From Asterias amurensis (Eukaryota; Echinodermata; Asteroidea; Forcipulatida; Asteriidae), in assembly GCF_032118995.1 (NCBI RefSeq), contig NC_092661.1, forward strand, positions 9,052,494 to 9,116,493: 64,000 bases of DNA, in the 5' to 3' direction. Shown here piece by piece: positions 47,941-59,095 of the stretch (position 1 is its first letter; each line of letters begins with the position of its first letter). The notes under the pieces were generated by a model, which ran no database searches, was not told the DNA's origin, and saw only the letters and a list, made by a program, of their open reading frames with translations. Both the position numbers and the translations under genes were made by a program.

Positions 47941-48627
47941 AAATACTGTGGTTTGTTGGGATTGTCACATGGATTTTTAACCCCTTGATAGAAAAAGACC
48001 GACGCGCATGCTTTGCTCATTGAAAATGCATAATGCATCAAATAGATGGCGTCAAAACGACGCTGGTACCCGATAGGCTGTTACGCTGATATCAAGGTAC
48101 GGGAAGCATAATACCAGTGCTTTTATTGTAATAACAAAGCCCATGTGACGGGTTTCCCGGGAATGTGTATGGGGCGAGTTGATTGAGCTGAAGCTTTTCT
48201 AGTCTTGGTCCCAAGACGTCAGTCATCGACGTAGTTGAGAGGGTACTGAGAGGGTACTGAATGCAGCATAAAGCAAGTTGCCATTTTTAGCCCAAACCTC
48301 TCAACCTGAAAGAAAGTTATAACTATTTTGTACAACTTGAAATTAATTTTAATTTGTTTTCCCAGTCTCGCTCAATTGTTCACCAACAGAGGGCGCTCAA
48401 CGTCTTGCTATCTTGTGAACACTGGTGAAACTCCTCTGTGAAATCTGTCCGTCACAGTGTAGTCTTAGTGGAAGGCCTTCTATCTCTTGTTGATTTGTCA
48501 CATTTTTTCCCAAGAGAGGGCGCTTATCATCCACATCCGCAAATCGTGGAAGTTGTTTGTTATTGTTTGAAGTGCAAAAAAAAGAGGCGATCATCAGATC
48601 ATCAGATTGAGTAAAACTTTACGTAAA

Positions 48628-48648
48628 GTGGGTAAACAATGTAAGTTT
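48628..48648 (+). promoter_or_regulatory. Candidate donor of the JmjC gene's non-coding first exon
   Basis: AAACAAT|GTAAGTTT gives an exon end at 48640 and could join to the acceptor at 49711/49712. The exon start is not visible. Together with the minus-strand hnRNP Q/R first exon near 47.9-48.2 kb this would make a divergent promoter region. Confidence 0.35.
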
Positions 48649-48962
48649 ATTGAGGTTAATGCACTGCTACCTATTCAATTCGGATTTACTTTGTACTGTA
48701 ATTTGTGTGTAGCCGTCACTTTAGTTTTAACTAGCAATAACTAACATGCAGCATGGATTGGACTTGGAGTTGCTTCCTCCTCCATTTAATTTATCCATGC
48801 ACAGACAGAGTAGCAAGTCACAAGTCACTCTCATTATTCTCAATCTCTTGCCAACTTAGTTTAATATTAAACATGGTTGGTTAAACTATTCAAAAGTTTG
48901 AATGTAGGTTGGGCAGTGTATGGTAATAAATTAATTAATAGCATACACTTATACAGGCAAGC

Positions 48963-49030
48963 ACAAATGGAAGCACCATGACCATGGTCCATGATAAACC
49001 GACTCCATAGACCATGGTGCTTCCATTTGT
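48963..49030. repeat. Short perfect hairpin upstream of the JmjC gene
   Basis: ACAAATGGAAGCACCATG (48963-48980) is exactly complementary to CATGGTGCTTCCATTTGT (49013-49030). Confidence 0.7.
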
Positions 49031-49162
49031 CATGGAAATCCCTGTTGTAGTAGTTTTGTTGGAAAATAATGTATTTCTATTTGTATGATATTGATAAGGG
49101 AGATTTACTCCTAGAACTACAGATATGAGGTTCTACGAACTATGAGGTTTGTTCCGCTATCG

Positions 49163-49229
49163 TCTCCCGTTACGGAGATTTACTCCTAGGACATAGGAGT
49201 CTCCTAGGAGTAAATCTCTGTAACGGGAG
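49163..49229. repeat. Second hairpin upstream of the JmjC gene
   Basis: CCCGTTACGGAGATTTACTC and its complement GAGTAAATCTCTGTAACGGG flank a short loop with two TCCTAGGA palindromes. It lies in the presumed 5' UTR intron. Confidence 0.65.
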
Positions 49230-49711
49230 CCTAGCTAGAACTATGATTTTAATGAGGTTTGTTACGCGACGATAGTGGAGTAACAGAGATTGTTCTTCTG
49301 TCATGACTAAACAAAAATGAATCTCTATCACACACACCCATGTGTCATCTTGCATTTTAAAAAACACCTAATCTAACTATTCAGATACAAAATTGTGATA
49401 AAAATTTCCCCTTTGTTTCCAAGTTCGGTGGATTTTGCTAGAACTTAAAAATTCCAGGCCTGAATCTTGTTCGTTGGTCATTCATACAGGCCTTGTTGAA
49501 CTTCGCTCTTGATTGAAAGGACACAGGCAGCAATGTTCCTTTGCGAAAATGTAAATTTGTATTGGATTTGGAACTTAGTAAAAGGGCACCACAGCAATAG
49601 CAGAGGGCACCATGGCAATTGCTGTGGGTTATTTCAAGGCATGTACATATTGAGTACTTGAAAATAATTCCTTTTTGTAATTGAATGTTTCTTTCACACT
49701 CATTTTTTCAG

Positions 49712-49726
49712 ATGAGTAACCAGTGA
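49712..49726 (+). CDS. Minimal upstream ORF in JmjC gene 5' UTR (M-S-N-Q-stop)
   Basis: A strong acceptor (CATTTTTTCAG, ending 49711) starts the exon exactly at an ATG that opens a four-codon frame ending in TGA, 27 nt before the true start. If the acceptor is used, every mRNA carries this uORF, which could lower or tune translation. It is not expected to make a functional peptide. Confidence 0.4.
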   Translation: MSNQ

Positions 49727-49753
49727 TACATTCAAGAGACTGCATAAAGTAGG

Positions 49754-52700
49754 ATGACAGCTTCTTGGTTGCTGCAGGGGTGCTTGCTCGTCCTTATCTC
49801 TGCAACTCTATGGAGCGCCCTCGCTGACGATAGTCAACCTTCGTCGTGGAGAGGTCACATGATGCCTCTTGGTGCCGCGTCCACCCGGCTCCCCGTCAGA
49901 ACTCTAGAGACTTTCCCCTCCCCGATCGAATTCTTCAAAAACTACGTTTATCCGTCGGTCCCGGTTGTCTTTAAACATGGAGCCAAGCGTTCAGCGGCGT
50001 TTGAGAAATGGAATGATGAATATCTTAAGAGCTTACCCAAGGCTCAGGAGCAGATCACCGTAGAAATACGGAAGGTCGAGAACAGAACAATGCCACCCAC
50101 AAGTATGACGTTTGCTGAATTCCTTGATAGATATGAAGTTTACGATGAGTACCTCGTAACGGGCGTTCCAGAATTTTTAAAGTAAGACATGAGACTGTTG
50201 CCACCCTTCCATTTGATTACTTTTGTGCAGGGCTGATACTTCACAAAGGTAACAAGGGCAATTGCCTTCGTGCCCCCTGGTCATTGCCTTGGTGCCCTTG
50301 AAATGCTCCAGTAAAAATGTACACTTTCCTTTTAGGGTGCCCTTTACCAAGGAGAAAATGCCTTGTTGCCCTTTCACAAATGAAGCATACAGACCTGTTT
50401 GTGTATGTAAACAATTGCCCCGTACAAGGGTGCACAGAGGCCTGATCCTTGATTCCTACAAGGGCAAGGGCATCATTGAAGCATTTTCTCCTTTGTAAAG
50501 GGCACCTCTTCAGTGTTACCACCCTTCCATTGTAATACTTTTGTTTGGGGCAATTTCTTATGTACACAAGAGTGGAGGTGCCCTTTACAAAGGAGAAAAC
50601 GCCCTGGTGCCCTTAGCCTTTCAAGAACAAAACATCAGGCCTGAGATATTATTAATTTGACTCATTGTTAAATTCGTATTTATTTTGTTTCCCACTCTGT
50701 AGGACTGATGTTCTCATTCCACCACCATTAAATTGTGATAACATCACAGCTACTATGGTTGACGCTGTAAGTAAGATATACTAGACAAAGAAAGGTGGTA
50801 TAGCGTTTATTAGAAATCGCTAACAATTTAAATTGGTTATGTCCAGGCAGGAAGAATAATCCCCAATAGGACAACACATTATGAGAATTGTTACCGCACT
50901 AGTGCTTTTCAGATTCAAATTTTGAATATTTTGAGTAAGACATACCTTCTCCTTTCTTCTCAGGTCATTTGGTTTAGCAGTGGTGGTACAAAGTCAGTGT
51001 TACACAATGATGACGTGGACAACATTAACTGTTTATTCAGAGGCCAGAAAGAGTTGCTGTTTGCCAACTACACAAAATACAGGCACCAGGTAAGTTTAAT
51101 ACAGGTACACCCCTTTCTTTTGCTATTTCTACTGTTAAACCCAGCCTATGTTATTAATGTATAGGCCCTACATGGGTGTTTGGTTTGGGCTCAACGGGTG
51201 TACATGTACCCGTTTGAGACTTACACTTTTAAAAGCTTTGCTTCTTAGTGAGCTCCCTTGCAGTATCATTAAAGTGTATTTATTTCCTCCTGGCTTTTCT
51301 GTATTATTTGGAACGTGTATACATTAATTGCCTGTTTTACGACGCTACTGTGGAAACAATAAACCTTAGAATAATATAATAAAATAGTGGCTTCCTATAA
51401 TATAGCCCCTCATATCTGTCACCCCGGACCCCAGAGAGCTGAGATGGTTTAAGCATGGAGGTAGAATGGTTTAAGGAATGAATTAAATGGCCCAGTGACC
51501 AGGGGTAATATAATGTTGGAAGCTCTTCTGAGACGCCCTTTTGGTGTGAAAAGCGCTTTTTTAAAAACTGGTTATTATTAAGCTTGGTGTATTTAGAAGT
51601 ATCATCATTTAAAGTCTGACATTTTGTTTTGTAGATTGTTTTTGATCATCCAGAGGGCAGTTACTCGGGTGTGGACGTCGAAAAGGTTGACTTCGAAAAA
51701 TACCCAGAGTTCAAAGATGTAGAATTCTTTGAAGCTAAAATGGAGGCCGGTGATTGTATTTACATCCCATACAAATGGTGTGTATTAATTTCAATTTTTG
51801 CTTTGTGTTAAATTGTTGCTTTGTTGGGCAGATTGTACAGGAATTATAAAGGATACACAATACAACACAAAAAGGCTTTTGTATATCACACTATTTCATT
51901 AAAGGAACACGTTGCCTTTGATCGGTCGAGTTGGTCTTTGAAAAGCGTTTGTAGCCATTTGTTATAAAATGCACATGATTAGAAAGATATTTTAAAAGTA
52001 GAATATAACGATCCACACAAGTATTACTCGAAATTGCGTGGTTTTCCTTTTATCTCGTCGACAAACGTGGTCGGCCATTCCCAGTAAAAATTTTGACTCC
52101 TACAAATGGCCGACCATGTTAGTCCGCAAAGTAAAAGGAAAACCATGCAATTTTGAGGCAAATGTGTGTGGATCATTGTATTCTACTTTTAAAACATCTT
52201 TCTAACCGTGCATTTACTAACAATAGGTTACAAACGCTTTTCAAAGACCAACTCGACCGATCCAAGGCAACGTGTTCCTTTAAGATCACAGCAAACATTG
52301 ATGTTTAATTTTAGTGTGAAAGCTTACTGTGAAGTTCCTAAAATATTCATATTTTGTTTATATTAACCCCTACTCGAGTAGGGGAGTATATACTCTTCTA
52401 TTGTAAGGGTTCCAGGTTCTTTAACATGCACTACCAATCCAAGTACACGGGACCTACAGCTCAATGTCCCATCTGAAGGAAAGAGCAGTTATGGTTTAAA
52501 GTATTTGCTCACCAAGGACGCAACTGCCACACGCCTTAGGCTCTAACCCACACTCTTAATGCAATGGACCACTTACAAAATGAAACCCTTTTCCAAATCA
52601 CATCAAGGATGCTCAGAATCTTCATATTTCATGTTATATTTTGTCAACAAGTGTAGTGTAATTAATCTAATGTAACTGTCTTAAAGGAACACGTTGCCTT

Positions 52701-55700
52701 GGATCGGTCGAGTTGGTCTTTGAAAAACGTTTGTAACCGTTTTTATAAAATGCATATGGGTAGAAAGATGTTGTAAAAGTAGAATACAATGATCCACACA
52801 AACATGCCTCGAAATTGCGTGGTTTTCCTTTTACCTCGTCGACTAACACGTCGGCCATTTATGGGGGTCAAAATTTTGACTCCCATAAATGGCCGACGGT
52901 GATAGTTCGCACAGTAGAAGGAAAACCACGCAATTTCGAGGCAAACTTGTGTGGATCATTGTATGCTACTTTTAAAACATCTTTTCAACCATATGCATTA
53001 TATAAAAAACGGTTAAAAACGCTTTTGTTTTGACCAACTCGTCCGATCCAAGGCAACGTGTTCCTTTAAGCACAGGTTTTGAGGCATTGCATGGTGAGGT
53101 ATCAGTATATATTTCATTTGCAGTAAACACCATGTTTGTATCTACTTGCTAGGTGGATTAAGTTATTTTGAGAGCTTGTCTCGCTTTATGTATTCTACTA
53201 CTGCGGAGTAGATTTTTTTTAATTCAGGAGACTTCTTATAAAGCAAGACAAACTCTCAAAAGGACACGTAATCTACCCAGCAAGTAGATGTACACATTGT
53301 GTTACCCCAAATCAATATATAATGTCTTAATTTTATAAGCGCCTTTGAAAAAATTTGGTTGCTTTTGGCGCTGAATGTCTTCTGATTGATTTCCCCTATA
53401 ACTGCACTAGGTTTCATCAGGTGAACTCTCACCACAGCAATATCGCTGTTAATGTTTGGTGGAATCACTTGGCCAACATCATCCCAACACCAGAGACTTG
53501 CGGCAGCCCAAACCCGAGTCTCTCTCTCGCTGACGTCAGCTTCTCCGCTCAGCAGGAAGACAAAACCGAGGCCCACAAAGATTTCAAAGAGGAGCTGCAA
53601 TTTTTTGAGGACCCTATGTGAGTTGATGTTACACAAAGATTTTTGCCTTAAGTTAAGTGTCATATCCATAGACGTTAGGACGCATTGAACCCATCCTAAG
53701 TTAGGACGAGTTACTCGAGATAGGATTCATCCTATGTGAGTTACACAAACTGACAAAGATTATTGGCTTTGCAAAGGGATTGCTGCGATTTCACCACTCT
53801 TCCAAACTTAGGATTAATCTTAGGACTTAGGCCAGTTAAGTGTCATATCTCCATAGGTGTTGAGACTCATTGAACCCATCCTAAGTTAGGACAAGTTACT
53901 CGTCCTAACTCGAGATAGGATTAATCCTAGCGTTTCGTGCAATCGGCTGCTGGGCCGATTGTGTAATTACTCAAAATAAATATTAGCATAAAACTTTCAG
54001 TGGTAACGAGCAATGAAGAGCTGCTGAAAACATTGTGAGAATTGGCTCCCACTGAAGTAATTTAGTTTTTTGAGAAAGAGGTAATTTCTCACTCAAATAT
54101 TCAAACACTTCAGACCTGAAGCCTTTTTAGGCTTACAAATTTGCAAGGGGTATTTTTTCTTTCATTATTCTTGTGCAACTAATTCGATGATCAATTGAGT
54201 TCAAGTTTTCACAGATTTGTTAATTTATGCATATGTTGAGAAACTGATAAAATTTATAAAGAGCATCTAAAAAACAAAGTAGCAGTCCAAGTCGATGTTC
54301 TACCTTCCACCCAGGTAGTAGTTAAAAATGCAGGACGGTTCTTTTTAGAACTGAGAAGTCTCCTGAATTCTGAAAATCTACTCCCTGGTTGTAGGTTCTA
54401 AAGCAAGACAGTTCTTTAAAGAAAAAATCTACCTGGCAAGTCGACACGCACATGTTCTGGCAAACCAAGTAAAAATTAAGAGTAACTATAAACATGAGTA
54501 GTAAACTTGCGGGTACAACCATGAGTAAAATCTCTTTTGAAGAAGTGGTGGTTTTGAAAAGAGCCGGTTAGGTCTCGACGTTTCGAACAGTATACTCTGC
54601 TCGTCTTAAGGAGAGCGAGCAGAGTATACTGTTCGAAATGTTGAGACCAAACCGGCTCTTTTCAGAGCCACCACTCCTTCAAAAGAGATTTTACTCATGG
54701 TTGTACCCGCAAGTTTACTATTCATATATATATTTATAGCTACCCTTATTCTCCACACCATGCAAAACTTCAAACACCATTTACAAATAAATATTGATTA
54801 TTCTTGTCTTTGCAATAACACTTTGTTTTATTTGTACAATTTGTTACCTTACAGAGAAAGTTTAAAAGTTTTTTTCACCAATGGGGAGGCAGAGTCTTAC
54901 ACAGAAGAACAGTTCTTTGAACTACTTTCAACGGTAACAAAAGTAGCTCACTATCGTTTTTAAAACACCCACACTCCTTTTGGTGTTCACTTGTGAATAT
55001 GTGGCGTAACATGGCCTAGCGGTTAAGAGCACCAGCCTTATAACTTCTGGTGGTTCTGATCAGCAGATTGTGGGCTTGAGTCCCAGTTGTGACACCTGTG
55101 TCCTTAATTAAGCAAGACACTTTAAAGGCAGTGTACACTATTCGTACTTACTCAAAATAATTATTGGCATAAAACCTTTCTTGGTGACGAGTAATGGGGA
55201 GAGGTTCATGGTATAAAACATTGTGAGAAACGGCTCCCTCTGAAGTGCCATAGTTTTCAAGAAAGAAGTAATTTTCCACGAATTTGATTTCGAGACCTCA
55301 GATTTACATGTAGAACTTGAGGTCTCGAAATCAACTATCTAAACGCACACAACTTTGTGTGACAAGGGTTATTTTTCTTTCATTACTATCTCGCAACTTC
55401 GATGACTGATTGAGCTCAAATTTTCACAGGTTGGTTATTTTAATCATATGTTGAGATACACCAACTGTGAAGGCTAGTCTTTGACAATAATGTCCACTGC
55501 CTTTAAACCATTCCTTCAGATGGGATGCAAATCCTTTGGCCCCTGTGTGTTGTGTAACGCACGTAAAAGAAACCATACACTTATATCAAAAAGAGAACGT
55601 GTTCGCCCCTGTGTTCCTGGTTTGATTGGCTGCATACTGCCCCACAGCACACTGTAAACCATTACTCTGTTCTATGGAGTATAGGTCTAATAATTCAAAC

Positions 55701-58700
55701 GGAGTCCCACATACCTTGCAGGAAAATACTTTATTAAAGCGCGTTTGTTAAAGCGCCTTGAGCGTCACTGAGTGACGGATATGCGCACTATATAACAAGC
55801 CACTCTTATTGTTATTATGAATTTGATGCACTTTTTTTATTTTACTGCTCAAGTATCCTCAACACTACAAACAGTTCTGTTCCCATTCTACAAATTTTGT
55901 TTTTGATTCAAAACTTATCACGCAAGCCTACTGTGTTTAGCATGAGCCAATGGTACCAGCCAGAACAATCTAACTTTAATTGTGCTAAGCCATTTCTGTG
56001 CTTACAGGCTTATTGTGTCTTTGTCACAGCAGTTTTTATAGGCAACCAACTGCACTAAATGAAAAAGGGACAATTTGGTGGCAAGAGAATTTTTTTTAAA
56101 GTGTGGCTTACTAAAAAAAAAACTCAAAACAGATTCACAGTTCAATTTTTACATAATTTTCTTTCCTGTAAAACTGACAAGGCCCTTTTTGTTTCATTGG
56201 ATGATGAATGTTTTTGTTAATATATGCATATATTCATTTTGTCATGAGCAGAAGATGTTCACACTGCAAGGCGGAGCCTGGACGAGAGAAGCTTTAGATA
56301 TTGGCCATGAGGTAAACATCACAACAAAATGATTTGTCTTTTGTTTACACTGGGGAGGTACACGTTTGGTGGTTACTCAAAACAAATATTAACTTAAAAA
56401 CTGACTTGGTAAACGAGCATTGGAGAGTTGTTGATAGTATAAAACATTGTGGGAAACAACTCCCTCTGAAGTAACAGAGTTTTTTAGAAAGAGGTAATTT
56501 CTCACTAAAATAATAAAAGACTTCTAGCTAGAATTCTTTTATTCCTATCTGAAAGCACACAAGGGTATTTTTTCTTTCATCATTTTCTCGCAACTTCGAT
56601 GACCGATTGAGCCCAAATTTTCACAGGCTTGTTTTTTATGCTTATGATGGAATAGACCAAGTGAGAAGACTGGTCTTTGACAATTCCCAAATGTGTACCT
56701 TCCTTTTAAACAAATTTGCAAGCTGTTTAAAGGAACAGGTTGCCTTGGATCGGTCGAGTTGGTCTTTGAAAAGCGTTTGAAGCCGTTTGTTATGAAATGC
56801 AAATGGTTAGACAGATAATTCAAAAGTAGAATATAAATGATCCACACAAACAGGCCTCAAAATTGCACGGTTTTCCTTTTTTGTCGCGAAAAACGATGGT
56901 AATGAAAATTAATGGCAATAAAAACTTACGTGGTAGACATGTAAGAAGTAAAGCTGCTTTTGACATTTCAGACAGAAATATTTCAAGGGATGTTTTCTCT
57001 TATCATCATCATTAGACCGTGTAAGTTTTATGTAAATCTGTCATCTTCACCATTTTTTTCTTCTTACCAATTCTGTAACGTTCCTTTAATGTAGATGTTT
57101 GAACTGGTTGACAATGATAATGATGGACTCCTTACACAAGAAGATGTAGAAATATTAATGCAACAGCAGGTAAGGGTCTGAGTCTGTTCTATCCTCCTAT
57201 TTATGACTCCAATGGAATTTAACCAAAGTTATGATTGATTTTGCAATCTTTTTGTTGGTTTTCTTAAATCTGCTTCAGCAGTTCTGGGCCGAAGTCATAG
57301 AATTGCTTTAAAGGCATGGATATGTATGGTTAGTACTTAAAGTCATTGGACACTATTGGTAATTGTCAAAGACTAGCCTTCACAGTTGGTGTATCTCAAC
57401 ATATGCATAAAATAACAAACCTGTGAAAATTTGAGCTCAATCGGTCATCGAACTTGCGAGATAATAATGAAAGAAAAAACACCCTTGTGACACGAAGTTG
57501 TGTGCGTTTAGATGGTTGATTTCGAGACCTCAAGTTCTAAATCTGAGGTCTCAAAATCAAATTTGTGGAAAATTACTTCTTTCTCGAAAACTATGGCACT
57601 TCAGAGGGAGCCGTTTCTCACAATGTTTTATACCATCAACCTCTACCCATTACTCGTCACCATGAAAGGCTTTATGCTAATAATTATTTTGAGTAATTAC
57701 CAATAGTGTCCACTGCCTTTAAAGGCAGTGGACACTATTGGTAATTGTCAAATTGTCAAAATTAAGCAGAGGACCAGTCAAATTCAATTAATGTGATATA
57801 GAAAGGTTTGCAGTAACACCATGTAATGACTATCTCTAATGAGTTGTTCTGAAAAGAACCGTTGGTTTTCAACTCGACGTTTCGATCAGTGTGCTCTGAT
57901 CGTCTTCTGGAGAAAGCTGTGAATGCGATCAGTGGTAACCTTAGCAAAAATGTTTTTTTTAGCTATATGTGCTATATGAATGGTTAACAACATTCTTCTG
58001 TAAATGACACATGTTTTGTCAATTGTCTTTGGTTTTTAGGAAGATGGTAGTTTTTATATCGAGATGGGACATAGGTTCATAATGCTGATTGATGTTGTAG
58101 ATGAAGTCCTAGCAAAACGAAAAGCGGTAAGTTTTAAATAGTAAAATGTTTATTTAATATTCTGGCGATTGCACAGACATTCACTAAGCTTAGAAAATAT
58201 TTCAAAAGTAGTTATGTATATTCTTTGTGCTCAGTAGTGTATATATAATTGCTTTGCGGTAACACCATGTGTATCTACTTGCCAGTTTAGAGAACTGTCT
58301 TGCATCATGTTCTACTGTCGCGGAATAGATTTTTCGGAATTCGAGAAACTTCTCAGTTCTGAAAAGAATTGTCCTGCTTTATAATTAATATATAGGCGGA
58401 AGGTAGGAAATCGGCCGGGACTACTACTTCAGCTTTAAGTGGATCGTTAGTAACTTCAATACTGCAGAGCTGTATTTCTATTAACAATAAATAATAATAG
58501 TGATTTCTTATACAGCGCTCAGGTCTAATAATAATAAATAATAATTGTGATTTCTTATATTGCGCTCAGGTCTGCGCGCAGTGACGCTCATGGCGCTTCA
58601 ACATTATTACCCCTGGTCACTGTGCCTTTAATCATTCCTTAAATCATCTCAGCTGCCTGGGGAGTATACAGCCTGTGCCGCCAAATACATGTATGTAGCG

Positions 58701-59045
58701 CACTAAGCTAACCAACTCTGCCCTCACAGGTACCCATTTACCCCTGGGTGGAGAGAAGCTTATGGTAATAAGTGTCTTGCTTAGGGACTCAAGTGTCACG
58801 ACCGGGATTTGAACCCACACTCTGCACATCAGAATTGTCAGAGTTTGAGTTCGGTCCTCTTATCCGCTCGGCCACAACACCCCCATTTGAATGTTGAATT
58901 GTTATTTTGTACACAGACCATTCAGCAGAAACTTCTAGAAGCTTCAGAAACTGGAAAGAGTGCGGCAAAATCACCACCATCGGAGGAGCAGGAAAGCTCA
59001 CCAGATAGCAACCAAGAGGGCGCCATTCATAATGATGAGTTGTAA
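49754..59045 (+). CDS. ER-lumenal JmjC/cupin_8 oxygenase with EF-hand and C-terminal NDEL, 10 exons
   Basis: Predicted Fe(II)/2-oxoglutarate oxygenase of the small JmjC (cupin_8) type; substrate unknown. Exons: 49754-50181, 50703-50766, 50964-51089, 51635-51777, 53411-53617, 54855-54933, 56252-56311, 57095-57169, 58040-58126, 58917-59045; 1398 nt, 465 aa. A signal peptide (1-24, cleavage near SALA/DD) is followed by the JmjC fold (about 45-275). Metal ligands H178, D180 (LHND) and H256 (WFHQV) are present, and K193 lies 15 residues after H178, as the 2OG-binding Lys does in FIH. Sequons N110, N156 and N199 fit a secretory-pathway protein. A canonical EF-hand loop, DNDNDGLLTQED, spans 375-386. 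The acidic tail ends NDEL, a KDEL-like ER-retrieval signal. JMJD8 is the nearest human idea (ER-lumenal) but as I recall lacks the EF-hand. Oxygenase class is secure; exact orthology is not. Confidence 0.88.
50229..50398 (+). mobile_element. CAGGCCTG repeat (family E), JmjC intron 1
   Basis: CAGGGCTGATACTTCACAAA...GAAGCATACAGACCTG flanked by TTTGTG on both sides, a second case of a 6-bp duplication for this family. Confidence 0.8.
50440..50645. repeat. Rearranged family E pieces (JmjC intron 1)
   Basis: Fragments in both orientations (AAGGGCAAGGGCATC...CTCCTTTGTAAAGGGCACC, then GTGCCCTTTACAAAGGAGAA and ...ATCAGGCCTGA) forming an inverted pair. The related fragment at 49,575-49,640 lies just upstream of the gene's start. 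Confidence 0.6.
51899..52283. mobile_element. TTAA MITE family C, copy 2 (JmjC intron 4)
   Basis: Same ends and palindromic body as the copy at 10.7 kb, with TTAA on both sides. A transcript of this intron can fold it into a stem of roughly 180 bp. Confidence 0.9.
52681..53069. mobile_element. TTAA MITE family C, copy 3 (JmjC intron 4)
   Basis: The second copy in the same intron, 400 bp from the previous one, with TTAA on both sides. The centre has GGGGTCAAAATTTTGACTCC, nearly a perfect palindrome. Confidence 0.9.
53667..53950. repeat. CCTAAGTTAGGAC repeat (JmjC intron 5)
   Basis: Contains CATCCTAAGTTAGGACGAGT twice about 190 bp apart, ending CGTGCAATCGGC. It resembles 60,242-60,374 (GATTTCACAAAGAGTTAAGA...). 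Confidence 0.55.
53950..54250 (-). mobile_element. Partial family A MITE (JmjC intron 5)
   Basis: TAATTACTCAAAATAAATAT...GAATTGGCTCCCACTGAAGT...CATATGTTGAGA is the reversed family body; one terminus is missing. Confidence 0.55.
54500..54720. repeat. Hairpin of about 220 bp in JmjC intron 5
   Basis: Left arm from AGTAAACTTGCGGGTACAAC, right arm to GTTGTACCCGCAAGTTTACT; the centre (GCTCGTCTTAAGGAGAGCGA) is a short loop. It contains TCGACGTTTCGAACAGTATA; a similar GACGTTTCGATCAG motif occurs at 57.88 kb. Confidence 0.8.
55013..55820 (+). repeat. tRNA-derived SINE, family V, copy 4, split by a nested MITE (JmjC intron 6)
   Basis: Forward copy: a Leu-tRNA-like head (CCTAGCGGTTAAGAGCACCA, later GTGGGCTTGAGTCCCAGTTG) and tail (GCACTATATAACAAGCCACT, then TTATTGTTATTAT). 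A family A MITE (55132-55506) is inserted between head and body, so the SINE is older than that MITE. Confidence 0.7.
55132..55506 (-). mobile_element. TTAA MITE family A nested in a SINE (JmjC intron 6)
   Basis: A near-intact element flanked by TTAA on both sides (TTTAAAGGCAGTGTACAC...TGTCCACTGCCTTTAA). The sequences on either side belong to one SINE, proving a nested insertion. Confidence 0.85.
56352..56709 (-). mobile_element. TTAA MITE family A, variant (JmjC intron 7)
   Basis: Ends GGAGGTACACGTTTGG / CAAATGTGTACCTTCC; the body is the reversed family sequence. A truncated family C element follows 18 bp later. Confidence 0.7.
56727..56885. mobile_element. Half of a family C MITE (JmjC intron 7)
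   Basis: Only the left arm is present (TTTAAAGGAACAGGTTGCCT...GCACGGTTTTCCTTTT); the right arm is missing. Confidence 0.7.
57337..57775 (+). mobile_element. TTAA MITE family A plus an abutting partial copy (JmjC intron 8)
   Basis: A full copy at 57337-57722, immediately followed by the start of a second copy (AAGGCAGTGGACACTATTGG) that shares the same TTAA. This is either insertion into the target site of the first copy or a tandem remnant. Confidence 0.8.
58486..58884 (-). repeat. tRNA-derived SINE, family V, copy 3 (JmjC intron 9)
   Basis: Same structure as copy 2: AATAATAAT tail, GCGCTCAGGTCTGCGCGCAG, the CCTGGTCAC, GGAGTATACAGCCTGTGC and ACAGGTACCCATTTACCCCT blocks, and the reversed tRNA-like head ending CGGCCACAACACCC. 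It ends about 30 bp before the last exon of the gene. Confidence 0.7.
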
Positions 59046-59095
59046 CTCTGTTTTAAGTTAATAATTCATTCATTCATTCATTATTGGTTTATTCT

